DNA of 64,000 nt, taken from NCBI RefSeq assembly GCF_004135365.1, contig NZ_CP035492.1, positions 2,712,001 to 2,776,000 on the forward strand. The letters run 5' to 3'. The notes under the pieces are model-generated. The model searched no databases and was not told the DNA's origin. It saw only the letters and a list, made by a program, of their open reading frames with translations. Made by a program: the position numbers and the translations under genes. This document shows positions 1-9,383 of this stretch, piece after piece (the first letter of the stretch is position 1; each line of letters opens with the position of its first letter). The stretch is from Paenibacillus protaetiae (GTDB taxonomy: Bacteria; Bacillota; Bacilli; Paenibacillales; Paenibacillaceae).

Positions 1-869
1 GGCTCATAATCAAGGCCGGACTGAACAGCCGCCAGCGCTTCGGTAAATTTTTTGGCCGCCAGCAGGCTTGAGGCTTCCTTGTTGCTGACCGCTGCGATTT
101 TATCCTTCAGCTTGGCCTGCAGCGCTTCCGCCGCTGCGCCCGTCAGCGGCTGCACTTCCTTATATTTGGCGGCAAGCGCGTCAACCGTATTCAAGGAATC
201 CAGCTCATTTTCAGCCTTTTGCACTTCAAGCTTTACATTAAGCTGCTCCAGTTCGGCGCGGATCGGCTCAAACAACGTCCCTTCCTGCACGAGCAGCTTC
301 GAGCGCAGCTGTTCCAGCTGAAGCTCCGCTTCGTTTAATGAGTTATTGTCCATTAAACCGCTGATTTGCTGCAAGCTGCTTTTATCCTGCAGCGCTTTTT
401 GTACAGCTACGATATCTTGCTGCACCGCTTCATAAGCCGGGCGTTTGCTTGACGCCTGCTTCAGCAGCTTCATGGCGCTTTCGTAATCGCCGGCAAGGCC
501 GGCCTGCTGCGCCTGCATATGCCACTCCCGCACTTCGCTGTTTACGTTGTCTTCGTGCACATAATAAGCAAATACCCCGCCGGCGGACAACACCAGCACG
601 GCAAAAGGAATCAGTCCCCAAATGAGCCAGCCCGGGCTTTTTTTCCGCTCATCCGGCCGGACGGCCTGCACGCTGGAAGGCAGCAGGCCGCCTTCCCGAT
701 CCGGCACAGCGGACAAGCCGCTTTCAACGCCGGCTGCGGCTTCCTGCTGCTCCGGCCCCTGCTCCGGCTCCAAAGGCGCGCGGCCGTCCTCCGGCTGCAG
801 CAGCCGGCCGCATTGGTTGCAATAAACAGCATCCTCGGGCTGCTTTTTCCCGCAATGATGGCAATACAA
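1..869 (-). CDS. Zinc-ribbon membrane protein (partial, 3' end outside window)
   Basis: Reading leftward from a TTG codon at 869, the frame stays open to the window edge (289 codons). The product starts MYCHHCGKKQPEDAVYC and contains a CxxC-x11-CxxC zinc ribbon. An acidic, Gln/Glu-rich linker follows, then one membrane segment (WLIWGLIPFAVLVLSAGG), then a long Ala/Leu/Lys-rich region that looks helical. I chose TTG because an in-frame TGA lies two codons upstream and a GGGGG stretch sits before it. An ATG-initiated frame over the same DNA is a shadow, since it lacks the ribbon. It is probably an anchored protein with an extracytoplasmic helical domain; its function is unknown to me. Confidence 0.7.
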   Translation of the reverse strand, partial: MYCHHCGKKQPEDAVYCNQCGRLLQPEDGRAPLEPEQGPEQQEAAAGVESGLSAVPDREGGLLPSSVQAVRPDERKKSPGWLIWGLIPFAVLVLSAGGVFAYYVHEDNVNSEVREWHMQAQQAGLAGDYESAMKLLKQASSKRPAYEAVQQDIVAVQKALQDKSSLQQISGLMDNNSLNEAELQLEQLRSKLLVQEGTLFEPIRAELEQLNVKLEVQKAENELDSLNTVDALAAKYKEVQPLTGAAAEALQAKLKDKIAAVSNKEASSLLAAKKFTEALAAVQSGLDYE

Positions 870-971
870 ATCCGTTCAACCCCCGACGTTTCCCCATTGT
901 CTGTTCTTACATTCAATTTATGATGAAGGAGGCTGATTATCCAGCCCCAATATTTGCCGAAATCCGCAAAA

Positions 972-1013
972 TAAAAAAGAGCAATCCGAGGAGCGAGCCT
1001 CGTCTTACTCTTA
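972..1013 (-). terminator. Rho-independent terminator downstream of araB
   Basis: On the minus strand an imperfect stem (GAG.AA..CGAGG against its partner) with a short loop runs into TTTTTT. It lies about 85 bases past the araB stop and before the zinc-ribbon gene, so it probably ends the araD-araB transcript. Confidence 0.6.
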
Positions 1014-1096
1014 TCCATAATAGCACACTTGAATTTATTGATACATGATTTCCAGCCGAAGCCGGCCATCTTTTTCAAAATTTAGGAAATTAGTCC

Positions 1097-2770
1097 TTAA
1101 CGCGCCTTATCCTTTAAGCTTTTCAGCCGTTTCATAACGTCATTTGCACCGCGGCCAAAATAATCATGCAGCGCCTGGTACTCTGCGTACAGCTTACGGT
1201 AGACCTCGACATTCGCCGGAATCGGCTTAAATGTATCTTCGCGTATACGGGCCATATGCTGCGCAGCTTCTACGATGGAATCGTAACCGCCGCTTGCCGC
1301 TCCGGCCGCTACCGCTCCAAACATAGCCGCTCCGACGGCCGGCGTCTGCCTGGAGGCTGCGACTTTAATTTCGAGGTTGGTCACATCCGCATAAATTTGC
1401 ATGAGCAGCCGGTTTTTTTGCGGAAGCCCGCCGCAGGCGTACAGTTCATGGACCGGCACGCCGCTGCTGTTGAACGCTTCTACAATTGTGCGGGTGCCGA
1501 ACGCCGTTGCTTCGAGCAATGCGCGGTATATCTCCCAAGGTTTCGTCTGCAAGGTCATACCGACAAGGATGCCCGTCAAATCGGTGTCCACCAGCACCGA
1601 ACGGTTGCCGTTCCACCAGTCCAGCGCCAGAAGCCCGCTTTCCCCCGGCATCAGCTCCGATGCCTTGCGCTCCAGATAAGCGTGCACATGCACGCCTTCA
1701 CGCTGCGCCGCCTCATGCACATAAGCCGGAACCGCTTCATCCACATACCATTCGAATATATCGCCTACCGCCGACTGGCCCGCTTCATACCCGTAATAAC
1801 CCGGTATAATGCCGTCCTCCACGACGCCGCACATGCCTTCCACCCGCTTCTCTTCCGTGCCAAGCAGCATATGGCAGATAGACGTGCCCATCGCCATGAC
1901 CATTTTGCCCGGCGTTACTACGCCAACGGCAGGCACTGCGGCATGCGCATCCACATTGCCGACCGCAACCGCCGTTCCAGCCGCCAGCCCCATCCGTGCC
2001 GCCAACACGGATGACAATCCGCCGGCTTTGGTGCCAAGCGGCATTACCTCGCCGCGAAGCTTGGTTTCCGCCAAGTTCTCGAGCCGGGGATCCAATGCGG
2101 CAAGAAAGCTCCGGCCCGGATAACCGTCCCGCTTATGCCAGATGGACTTGTAGCCCGCCGTACAGCTGTTGCGAAGCACATTCCCGCCGGTCATCTGGTT
2201 CACGACCCAATCCGTTGCTTCTATAAAATGGTCAGCGCTTTCATAAATGTCCGGCGCCTCATTTAAAATTTGCCATACCTTCGCCATCATCCATTCGGAT
2301 GAAATTTTGCCGCCATACCGCGGCAGGAATCGCTCGCCCCGCTCCGCTGCAAGCTCATTAATGCGGTTCGCTTCCGCTTGAGCCGCATGATGCTTCCATA
2401 GCTTCACCCAGCTGTGCGGGTTATGCTTATACGCATCCAGCAGGCACAGCGGCGTACCGCTGCCGTCCACCGGCAGCATGGTGCAGGCTGTAAAGTCGAT
2501 GCCGATGCCGATGACAGCCTCCGGCGTCACGCCTGATAACTTCATCACCGCCGGCACCGAATGGGTTAACACTTCAATATAATCAAGCGGATGCTGCAGC
2601 GCCCAGTCGGATTCCAGCTTTACCCCGCCGCCTGGCAGTTCCTCATCCATAACGCCGTGCCGGTAAGGCGTTACATGTTCCGCAACTTCCGCCCCGTCAG
2701 CCAAATCGACCAATACCGCACGCCCCGACTGTGTGCCGTAATCTATGCCAATTGCATATGTTTTGCTCAA
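1097..2770 (-). CDS. araB: Ribulokinase
   Basis: This FGGY-family sugar kinase phosphorylates L-ribulose to L-ribulose 5-phosphate, the second step of L-arabinose use, in the cytoplasm. It has 557 residues against about 560 in Bacillus. The N-terminal phosphate-binding motif [16 protein letters not shown] is present, as is the [13 protein letters not shown] segment typical of ribulokinases, and the C-terminal lobe carries [14 protein letters not shown]. The start is TTG, preceded by GGGGGAGGCGG. It lies 32 bases behind araD and is surely co-transcribed with it. L-arabinose isomerase (araA) is not adjacent, so the first step must be encoded elsewhere. Confidence 0.95.
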   Translation of the reverse strand: MSKTYAIGIDYGTQSGRAVLVDLADGAEVAEHVTPYRHGVMDEELPGGGVKLESDWALQHPLDYIEVLTHSVPAVMKLSGVTPEAVIGIGIDFTACTMLPVDGSGTPLCLLDAYKHNPHSWVKLWKHHAAQAEANRINELAAERGERFLPRYGGKISSEWMMAKVWQILNEAPDIYESADHFIEATDWVVNQMTGGNVLRNSCTAGYKSIWHKRDGYPGRSFLAALDPRLENLAETKLRGEVMPLGTKAGGLSSVLAARMGLAAGTAVAVGNVDAHAAVPAVGVVTPGKMVMAMGTSICHMLLGTEEKRVEGMCGVVEDGIIPGYYGYEAGQSAVGDIFEWYVDEAVPAYVHEAAQREGVHVHAYLERKASELMPGESGLLALDWWNGNRSVLVDTDLTGILVGMTLQTKPWEIYRALLEATAFGTRTIVEAFNSSGVPVHELYACGGLPQKNRLLMQIYADVTNLEIKVAASRQTPAVGAAMFGAVAAGAASGGYDSIVEAAQHMARIREDTFKPIPANVEVYRKLYAEYQALHDYFGRGANDVMKRLKSLKDKAR

Positions 2771-2802
2771 AAAATGCCGCCTCCCCCGCGTTTCATTCGC
2801 CG

Positions 2803-3501
2803 TTACCCGATTTGCCCGTAATAGGCGTTTGCTCCATGCTTCCGCAAATAATGGCGGTCCAGCAGCTGCTGATCCATCGGCTGCAGGCCGGGATTAATCT
2901 GGTACGAATGCCAGTTCATCTTGGCCACTTCCTCAAGCACTACCGCATGATGAATCGCTTGATGCGGATCCTTGCCCCAACAGAACGGCGCATGGCTGTA
3001 TACAAGCACAGACGGTACCTGATTCGGATCAATACCGTTTTTGTCGAACGTCTCGATGATGACATTGCCGGTCTCCAGCTCGTAAGAGCCTTGGATTTCC
3101 TCTCTTGTAAGCGGACGCGTGCAGGGCACTTCGCCGTAAAAATAATCGCCTTGCGTCGTGCCAAGCGCCTTAATGCCCTGCCCCGCCTGCGCCCAACTGG
3201 TAGCCCAAGGCGAATGCGTATGGACGATGCCGCCGATATTCTTGAACTTCTCGTATAATACCAGATGGGTTGGCGTATCGGATGACGGGCGCAAATCGCC
3301 GTCAATCACCGTTCCTTGTAAATTGACGACAACCATATGCTCCGGCTTCATTTCCTCATAAGGCACGCCGCTTGGCTTAATGACCACAAGCCCGCTTTCC
3401 CGGTCGATGCCGCTTACGTTCCCCCATGTAAACGTCACCAGGCCGTATTTGGGCAGGTCCATATTGGCTTCCCATACCGATTGCTTTAAAGCTTCCAGCA
3501 T
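2803..3501 (-). CDS. araD: L-ribulose-5-phosphate 4-epimerase
   Basis: A class II aldolase/epimerase fold protein that converts L-ribulose 5-phosphate to D-xylulose 5-phosphate, feeding the pentose phosphate pathway. It has 232 residues, the usual length. Visible signatures are [27 protein letters not shown], the phosphate-site [11 protein letters not shown] and the zinc-binding HTHSPWAT. A Shine-Dalgarno AGGAGC precedes the ATG. It is the first gene of the araD-araB unit, whose promoter region holds two AraR-type operators. Confidence 0.95.
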   Translation of the reverse strand: MLEALKQSVWEANMDLPKYGLVTFTWGNVSGIDRESGLVVIKPSGVPYEEMKPEHMVVVNLQGTVIDGDLRPSSDTPTHLVLYEKFKNIGGIVHTHSPWATSWAQAGQGIKALGTTQGDYFYGEVPCTRPLTREEIQGSYELETGNVIIETFDKNGIDPNQVPSVLVYSHAPFCWGKDPHQAIHHAVVLEEVAKMNWHSYQINPGLQPMDQQLLDRHYLRKHGANAYYGQIG

Positions 3502-3559
3502 ACGCCGCTTCGCTCCTTTTGCACATTGCCCGGACCATTCTCCGCAACGTTGTCTGCCG

Positions 3560-3577
3560 AAGTAGTTCGGACAACTT
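3560..3577. promoter_or_regulatory. araR box: Probable AraR operator (upstream copy)
   Basis: Imperfect palindrome AAGTAGTTCGGACAACTT centred at about 3568, with the TTGTCCG..AC core of AraR-type operators. Its centre lies about 44 bases (roughly four helical turns) from the stronger box at 3612, a geometry that would suit cooperative repressor binding as described for the Bacillus subtilis ara operon. Confidence 0.55.
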
Positions 3578-3601
3578 ATAGTTTAGGGTTCTGCCCTTAT
3601 T

Positions 3602-3620
3602 ATAAGTTGTACGTACAAGT
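3602..3620. promoter_or_regulatory. araR box: AraR operator upstream of araD
   Basis: The core TTGTACGTACAA (3607-3618) is a perfect 12-bp palindrome. It matches the known AraR operator (ATTTGTnCGTACAAAT type) and lies between the divergent ends of araD and araR. The repressor encoded next door probably releases it when L-arabinose is present. Confidence 0.8.
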
Positions 3621-3660
3621 GTGTCACGCCTTTTTTGACAGGAGCGGCGTCGCCCGGCCT

Positions 3661-4791
3661 TTAAAGCTGCATCGGCTGCCGAGGGGGCTGCGTAGATTCC
3701 CGGACGACTAGCGACGGCGCGTAAATTTTGTCCGGCATGATTCGCTCGCCCGGCTGCCGCTGGGCAAGCTTCATCAGCATATCGACCGCATCGGCGCCCA
3801 TTTCGCTTTTAGGGTGGGTAAGCGTGGTCAACTTCACTTCCGTCGCCGTCGCAAGGCTGGAATCGTCAAAGCCGACGATGGACAAATGCTCCGGCACCTG
3901 CAGTCCCGATCTGCGGATGACATCCAGCATCAGCACCGCCAGTTCGTCATTGTAGCAGATTACAGCCGTAGGGCGCTGCGCATGCTCCCGGTCCAGCATG
4001 TCCGCCAGCATGCTTTGCGGCCGGGTATATTTCTCCTCCGTCGTATACCGGACCAGGTTATCCGGCTGGACCGCCATGCGGTGCTCGCGGAGCGCGCGCA
4101 AAAATCCGCGCATCCGGTGGACGCCCTGGAAATCGTCGGTTTTGAAAAAACCGGCGATCTGCGTATGGCCCAGCTCCAGCAAATGCTGCGCCGCCAAATA
4201 GCCGCCAAGCTCGTCGTCTATGCGGAGCACCGGGGCATCCACGTCGCTGTACCGTTCATTCAGCATCACATATGGAATTTGCTGTGCGTCCAGCGTCAGG
4301 AACAGATCAAAATTGGTGTCGCCTTCGGCGCTTTTGGTCGGCTCGATAATCAGTCCGGTAAGCGGCTCGCGCAGCATCGAAGCAAGGCTTTCCCGCTCCT
4401 TCGCTTTCTCATTGTCTGTGCTGGCCAGCAGCAGCTTCGCCCCTTGCTGCCGCAGGGTGGATTCGACTCCCCGCACAATGGCCGGAAATATGTAATCCGA
4501 TATATGGGTGGTAATCAGGCCGACCGTCATGCCGCCTGCTCCATCGCCGGATCGTTCGGGCAGAGGCGCATGGCCGGACACAAACGTCCCTTTGCCTTGC
4601 ACCCTGTAGAGCCGGCCCTCCTGCTCCAGATCGCCAAGCGCCTGGCGGACGGTCTGGCGGCTCATTTCAAACTGCGCCGCAATCTCGTTTTCCGACGGCA
4701 GCCGGTCATGCGGCTTATATTCGCGCGCCGCAATCCACGACATAATTTCTTGCTTCAGCTGTATATATTTAGGCGGAATTTGCTCTTTCAA
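3661..4791 (-). CDS. araR: Arabinose-responsive transcriptional repressor
   Basis: A chimeric regulator of 376 residues. A GntR-type winged helix-turn-helix spans about residues 8-72 (LPSENEIAAQF, SRQTVRQALGDLEQEGRLY, VQGKGTFVS). A LacI/periplasmic-binding-like effector domain covers about 90-365 (VGLITTHISDYIFP, VICYNDELAVLML, IVGFDDSSLA). This GntR-LacI hybrid architecture is the hallmark of AraR. The start is TTG with GAGGTG before it. AraR-type palindromes occur upstream of araD and upstream of araR itself, which suggests control of the ara genes and autoregulation. Confidence 0.93.
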   Translation of the reverse strand: MKEQIPPKYIQLKQEIMSWIAAREYKPHDRLPSENEIAAQFEMSRQTVRQALGDLEQEGRLYRVQGKGTFVSGHAPLPERSGDGAGGMTVGLITTHISDYIFPAIVRGVESTLRQQGAKLLLASTDNEKAKERESLASMLREPLTGLIIEPTKSAEGDTNFDLFLTLDAQQIPYVMLNERYSDVDAPVLRIDDELGGYLAAQHLLELGHTQIAGFFKTDDFQGVHRMRGFLRALREHRMAVQPDNLVRYTTEEKYTRPQSMLADMLDREHAQRPTAVICYNDELAVLMLDVIRRSGLQVPEHLSIVGFDDSSLATATEVKLTTLTHPKSEMGADAVDMLMKLAQRQPGERIMPDKIYAPSLVVRESTQPPRQPMQL

Positions 4792-4841
4792 CAGTACACC
4801 TCATTAATCATCAATTTGCACAAGTAGTATAGCATACGCCA

Positions 4842-4858
4842 AACTTGTACGTACATAT
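4842..4858. promoter_or_regulatory. araR box: AraR operator upstream of araR
   Basis: ACTTGTACGTACATAT shares the TTGTACGTACA core with the box before araD. It lies about 55 bases upstream of the araR start, where it could mediate autorepression. Confidence 0.7.
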
Positions 4859-4884
4859 AACGCACACAAGTCCATCCTGTACAC

Positions 4885-4925
4885 AAAAAGCACCCGAACC
4901 GCCAGTTTCAGCGCGCCGGGTGCTT
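4885..4925 (-). terminator. Rho-independent terminator of galU
   Basis: On the minus strand GAAGCACCCG and CGGGTGCTTTTTG form a stem followed by a T-run, about 50 bases after the galU stop and just upstream of the araR promoter. Confidence 0.75.
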
Positions 4926-4972
4926 CTGATTGAATGGTCCGCAGCCGCTTTGCCTTGCAGGCACCAGACCGG

Positions 4973-5842
4973 TTACTTCAGCTTGTTGCGCAAAAACTGG
5001 CGCACCGCGTCGGACAAATCTTCGCGCTCCAGCGCAAAGTCGATCGTCGCCTGCACGAAGCCAAGCTTATCGCCTACATCATAACGCATGCCGTCAAACG
5101 GATAGGCCACAAGAGGCTGCTGCTCCAGCAGGCGCTGCAAGCTGTCCGTCAATTGGATTTCGCCCGCCTTGCCCGGCGACGCCTTCTCCAGCAAATCAAA
5201 AATAGCCGGATGAAGCACGTAACGTCCCACCACTGCGCTGTTGGAAGGCGCTTGCCCCGGCAGCGGCTTCTCTACAAGCTGCGTAATTCTGCCGCCCCGC
5301 TGGCCGCCTTCAATCGCCGCAATGCCGTATTTGTGCGTCTGGTCCCAAGGCACTTCCATAACGGCTACGACGGATGCCTGTTCCCGCTCATAAATATCAA
5401 TCATCTGTTTCAAGCAGGGCGGATCGGATTTCAAAATATCGTCGCCCAGCAACACGGCAAACGGTTCGTTGCCGATGAAACGCCTTGCGCACATGACTGC
5501 ATGCCCAAGCCCCAGCGGCTCTTTTTGCCGGACATAATAAATATCCGCAAGCCGGGAAATGCTTTGCACCGTCTTCAGCAGCTCCTCATTGCCGCGCGCT
5601 TCCAGCTCGGCCTCCAGCTCATACGATTTGTCAAAATGGTCCTCAATCGCCCGCTTATGCCGGCCGCTCACAATGACAATGCTTTCAATGCCCGATTTCA
5701 CAGCTTCTTCTACAATATATTGGATCGCAGGCGTATCAATAATGGGCAGCATTTCCTTTGGCTGTGCTTTCGTTGCGGGCAAAAAACGCGTACCCATACC
5801 TCCCGCCGGTATGATAGCCTTGCGAATCGATGATTGCGCCAC
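4973..5842 (-). CDS. galU: UTP-glucose-1-phosphate uridylyltransferase
   Basis: Makes UDP-glucose from UTP and glucose 1-phosphate, for glycolipids, teichoic acid decoration and exopolysaccharide. It has 289 residues, normal for GalU/GtaB. The nucleotide-binding AIIPAGGMGTRFLPATKAQPKEM lies at residues 8 onward (written here in overlapping parts: PAGGMGTRFLPATKA, PKEMLPI), followed by the sugar-binding segments PLGLGHAVMCAR and LLGDDIL. The start appears to be GTG after AAGGAGAG. A UgtP-like UDP-glucose user lies at 62.7 kb. The gene is single, with its own terminator. Confidence 0.95.
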   Translation of the reverse strand: MAQSSIRKAIIPAGGMGTRFLPATKAQPKEMLPIIDTPAIQYIVEEAVKSGIESIVIVSGRHKRAIEDHFDKSYELEAELEARGNEELLKTVQSISRLADIYYVRQKEPLGLGHAVMCARRFIGNEPFAVLLGDDILKSDPPCLKQMIDIYEREQASVVAVMEVPWDQTHKYGIAAIEGGQRGGRITQLVEKPLPGQAPSNSAVVGRYVLHPAIFDLLEKASPGKAGEIQLTDSLQRLLEQQPLVAYPFDGMRYDVGDKLGFVQATIDFALEREDLSDAVRQFLRNKLK

Positions 5843-5918
5843 GCTTCATTCTCTCCTTCCAAACCTTGCTAACCGCTTCCCTTATCTTAACCCTATTGAA
5901 GCGCCCATACAACTGCCT

Positions 5919-7294
5919 TTAGGCGTGGCCGGCTTTGACAGGAAGCGTGATGACAAAAGAAGCGCCCCCTTGGCTCGCCTCCGCTTCGATGGTGCCGTTA
6001 TGGTTCTCCACGATTTTCCGGGCGATAGACAAGCCTAAACCGCTTCCTCCGGCGCTCCGGTCACGCGAGCGGTCCGCTTTGTAGAACCGCTCGAATATAC
6101 GCTCGCGATCCTCTTCCGAAATGCCGATCCCCGTATCCGTCACGCGGACAACCGCATAGCCGTTTTTCTCCTGCAGCTGGAACGAGATCATGCCTTCCTC
6201 CGGCGTGAATTTCATGCTGTTCGCCAGCAAAATGACCCACACCTGATTCAGCTGGTCGCTGTCGGCCATAATCGTGGTTTCCTCCATCCGCAGCTCGACC
6301 GTCAGCCTTTTTGCCAGCCACTGCGGCTCAAACGTAAGCACCACGTCCCGCAGCTGCCGGTCGAGCCGGTAGCTGCTTGGCGTAAACGGCGTCTGGTTGG
6401 AATCCAGCGAGGCCAGCTTCAGCAAGTTTTCGCTTAACCGCGACAGGCGGCTGCTTTCCTGCTTAATGATGCCCACATAATGATCCCGTTCTTCGCGGGT
6501 AAGCAAATCGCTGCGAAGCGCCTCCGCAAAGCCGCCGATCGAAGTAAGCGGGGATTGGATTTCATGCGATACGTTGGAGACGAAGTCCTGCCGCATCATG
6601 TCCTGGCGGGAGAGGTTAAACGCCATCCGGTTAATGCTGTCGGCCAGCTCACCCAGCTCATCCCTCCGGTGCATCGGCAGCCTGGCGCTGTAATCCCCTT
6701 TGGAAATCCGTGTCGTAACGGCTCTCATCATCTTCAGCGGTTTCACCAAATAACGGGTTACAATTAATATTAATATCCCCCGGCTATTAATATGGTGAAC
6801 AATATCGAATACGTATTGCGCTGGAAGCTGCGGAATTCCGGCTGATAGGACGGCATCATAAACACAGCCCACTGCATGCCGCCAAATCTGGCTCCGTGCC
6901 CGATTGCAACAGAACGCGGAGCGCCTATCCCGGCTTTTTCCATCTCAATCCGCTCCGTCCTGCCGTTAAATACATGTTGCAGCTGGGCCGCAGTGAGCCG
7001 GGAGACGATGCCTTCGCTGCGCGGCCCTGCCGCGATGTATTGGCCGTTCGGGGCAACGGCAACGATCGACAGCCCCTGCATCATCGCCGTTTCCTGCAGC
7101 AGCATCGGCAATGCCCGCGGCGCGGATACATTGTACAGCCGCTCGACGGATTCTAATGTGTTGAACAAACGATTTTCCATCTGATCGGAATTGTTTTTGC
7201 GGAACAATGAATTAGCCATCAGGAACGAGATGCCCATACTTAATAGTACAATGAGCAGAAAGCTGGCTGTAATCCGGACATATAAGCTGCGCAT
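5919..7294 (-). pseudogene. Sensor histidine kinase, broken by a frameshift at 6777-6781
   Basis: Two frames together make one normal membrane kinase of about 458 residues. The first (7294 to 6770) gives an N-terminal membrane helix, an extracytoplasmic sensor region and the start of a second helix. The second gives the rest: the second helix, a HAMP linker (VTTRISKGDYSARLP), the phosphoacceptor VSHEIQSPLTSIGG, an N box (ANSMKFTPEEG) and G boxes (DTGIGISEED, GGSGLGLSIARK). The break is at a run of five G on the coding strand; one more G restores IAGGILILIV. The ATG directly abuts the stop of the response regulator, so the two form an operon. Whether the cell really lacks this kinase is unclear, because the break may be a sequence error. 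Confidence 0.85.
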
Positions 7295-7969
7295 TTACGC
7301 CCCCTCCTCCAGCCGGTAGCCGAGGCTTCGGATCGTAACGATACGGAAGCCGCATTTGCTTTCGGGAAACCGTTCGCGCAGCCGCTTAATGTGCACATCT
7401 ACCGTCCGCTCGTCGCCTTCGTAATCCATTCCCCATATTTGCTCAATCAAATGCTCCCGCGAAAAAGTTTTCCCCGGGTTGCTCGCCAGCTTAAACAGCA
7501 ATTCGAACTCTTTGGGCGGGAGCGTCAGCTTCTCGCCTTGCGCCGTTACAAAATATTCGCTGTGGTTCATGACAAGCGAACCCACTTCCACCGTCTGCGA
7601 TGCCGCAATCCGGTAGCGGCGCAGCAGCGCCTTCACCCGCACGACCAGCTCCGGCGGATCAAACGGCTTGACGACGTAATCATCCGCTCCCAGCTCGAAA
7701 CCTTTTATTTTATGGGCCGTTTCCCCTTTAGCCGTCAGCAGCAAAAGCGGCATATCATACGCCCGCCGCAGCTCCTCGCATAACGTAAAGCCGTCCATGC
7801 GGGGCATCATCACATCCACGACCGCGAGGTCCGGCTTCACCGATTCCAAATGCTTCAGCGCGTCCATGCCGTCATGGGCCTCCAGCACCTCAAAGCCTTC
7901 CCGTTTCAAAAAAAGCCCGACCAGCTCGCGGATGTTCGGGTCATCGTCGACAATTAAGATTTTGGCCAT
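7295..7969 (-). CDS. OmpR/PhoB-family response regulator
   Basis: A 224-residue two-component regulator. The receiver domain spans residues 1-115, with acidic pocket VDDD, phosphoacceptor Asp52 (VVDVMMPRMDG) and conserved Lys in VVKPFDPPELV. A winged-helix output domain covers about 130-222 (LPPKEFELLFKLASNPG, DERTVDVHIKRLRERF). It lies immediately upstream of its partner kinase with no spacer, and is divergent from trxB. The stimulus cannot be read from the sequence. Confidence 0.93.
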   Translation of the reverse strand: MAKILIVDDDPNIRELVGLFLKREGFEVLEAHDGMDALKHLESVKPDLAVVDVMMPRMDGFTLCEELRRAYDMPLLLLTAKGETAHKIKGFELGADDYVVKPFDPPELVVRVKALLRRYRIAASQTVEVGSLVMNHSEYFVTAQGEKLTLPPKEFELLFKLASNPGKTFSREHLIEQIWGMDYEGDERTVDVHIKRLRERFPESKCGFRIVTIRSLGYRLEEGA

Positions 7970-8131
7970 CCTATTGTTCCTCCCTGATAGACAAACGTAT
8001 AGCTAAGCAATACTGTACTACAGCTAGATGAAATATAAATGAAGAAAATTGCAGTTTGTTGACTTTCATCGTTATTTATAATAATTTCAAATAAGAACTT
8101 TAATTGTATTTCCGGATAGGAGGATATAGAT

Positions 8132-9076
8132 ATGATTTACAAATCCATTATTATCGGCACCGGCCCTGCAGGGCTGACCGCCGCCGTATATCTCGCACGC
8201 GCCAACATGGAGCCGCTTGTTATTGAGGGCTGGCAGCCGGGCGGCCAATTGACGACAACAACCGAAATCGAGAACTTCCCGGGTTTCCCGGAAGGCATCC
8301 TCGGCAGCGAGCTGATGTCCAATATGCGCAAGCAAGCGCAGCGTTTCGGCGCGGAATTCCGCACCGGTTCGGTGAAAAGCGTTGATTTCAGCAGCCGCCC
8401 GTTCAAGCTGGATGTTGAAGGCCAAGGCGAGCTGCTGGCGGAAACGGTCATCATTTCGACCGGCGCATCGGCGAAATACCTCGGCATCGAAGGCGAGCAG
8501 GAGAACATCGGACGCGGCGTCAGCACGTGCGCGACATGCGACGGATTCTTTTTCCGCAACAAAAAAATCGTCGTTATCGGCGGCGGGGACTCCGCAATGG
8601 AAGAAGCGCATTTCTTGACAAAGTTTGCAACAGAGGTTGAACTCGTCAACCGCCGCGAAGAGCTCCGCGCTTCGAAAATTATGCAGGACCGCGCGCGCAG
8701 CAATGAAAAAATCCGCTGGAGCCTGAACCGTACGCCGGTTGAAGTCGTATCCAACGGCATGAACGTAACCGGGCTGAAAGTCCGCAACAATGCGACCGGC
8801 GAAGAAGAACTGATCGAAACAAGCGGCGTCTTCATCGCGATTGGCCATACGCCAAACACCGGCTTCCTCGGCGGCCAGATTGATCTCGACGAACATGGCT
8901 ACATCAAAACCGTACCCGGCTCGTCGTATACAAACATTCCTGGCGTCTTCGCCTGCGGCGACGTTCAAGACAGCAAATACCGCCAAGCGATCACTGCTGC
9001 AGGCAGCGGCTGCATGGCTGCGCTGGATGCGGAGCGTTTTATCGAGGAGCATGCGCTCGAAACCGTTAAATCCTAA
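8132..9076 (+). CDS. trxB: Thioredoxin-disulfide reductase
   Basis: An FAD- and NADPH-dependent flavoenzyme that keeps thioredoxin reduced in the cytoplasm. It has 314 residues, typical for the low-molecular-weight type. The FAD-binding GTGPAGLTAAVY lies at residues 9-20, the redox-active CATC at Cys133/Cys136, the NADPH-binding GGGDSAMEEA follows, and the C-terminal FAD segment is GVFACGDVQDSKYRQA. A strong AGGAGG precedes the ATG. Its own terminator lies about 135 bases downstream. Confidence 0.97.
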   Translation: MIYKSIIIGTGPAGLTAAVYLARANMEPLVIEGWQPGGQLTTTTEIENFPGFPEGILGSELMSNMRKQAQRFGAEFRTGSVKSVDFSSRPFKLDVEGQGELLAETVIISTGASAKYLGIEGEQENIGRGVSTCATCDGFFFRNKKIVVIGGGDSAMEEAHFLTKFATEVELVNRREELRASKIMQDRARSNEKIRWSLNRTPVEVVSNGMNVTGLKVRNNATGEEELIETSGVFIAIGHTPNTGFLGGQIDLDEHGYIKTVPGSSYTNIPGVFACGDVQDSKYRQAITAAGSGCMAALDAERFIEEHALETVKS

Positions 9077-9210
9077 ATCGTGGCAAAATTCTTTTAAAAA
9101 AATGGTGTTTCTTTAGCCGCAAGCAGTGTATAATAAAGCTGTTGAGAGTGTTTCTAATATAAATGGTATGTTAACCCTGAATCCACAGCGCTGCACCGCT
9201 GTGGATGCGG

Positions 9211-9251
9211 CAAGGTACAACCCCGGATGGCTCATCCAGGTTGTACCTTTT
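9211..9251 (+). terminator. Rho-independent terminator after trxB
   Basis: AAGGTACAACC and GGTTGTACCTT form a stem followed by TTTTTT. A second perfect hairpin (ATCCACAGC/GCTGTGGAT, 9181-9206) lies just upstream. Together they isolate trxB from dps. Confidence 0.85.
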
Positions 9252-9266
9252 TTATTTGCCTTTCTA

Positions 9267-9302
9267 TTGACTTTTCTAATTCTTATATTATAATTATTAT
9301 AA
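9267..9302 (+). promoter_or_regulatory. dps promoter with a perfect PerR box
   Basis: The -35 hexamer TTGACT (9267-9272), a 16-base spacer and the -10 hexamer TATAAT (9289-9294) form a clear housekeeping promoter. The -10 lies inside TTATAATTATTATAA (9288-9302), which matches the PerR operator consensus TTATAATnATTATAA at every fixed position. Repression by PerR with Fe or Mn and induction by hydrogen peroxide is therefore expected, as for the Bacillus homologue mrgA. Confidence 0.85.
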
Positions 9303-9383
9303 ATAAGGAATTAGTTCAAATTGAATGTGAGAGTCAAGGGATCCGTTCCTTGGAATTCTCGGAAGAAGAAAGGATGATACAAT

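Noticed and set aside
611-1078. ATG-initiated 155-codon frame at the left end
   Set aside because: It reads a Cys/Arg-rich shadow across the true zinc-ribbon frame, which starts at TTG 869 and has clear CxxC pairs and a membrane helix.
8087-9052. Long antisense frames (also 1166-2014, 10977-12251, 14471-15898, 35905-37101)
   Set aside because: They lie opposite strongly identified genes (trxB, araB, ABC-F, fumC, binding protein), lack ribosome binding sites and have the Arg/His/Gln-rich composition of shadow frames in GC-rich DNA.
9129-9251. Small RNA starting at a TATAAT before the trxB terminator
   Set aside because: No acceptable -35 element lies 16-18 bases upstream, and the hairpins are explained as the trxB terminator.
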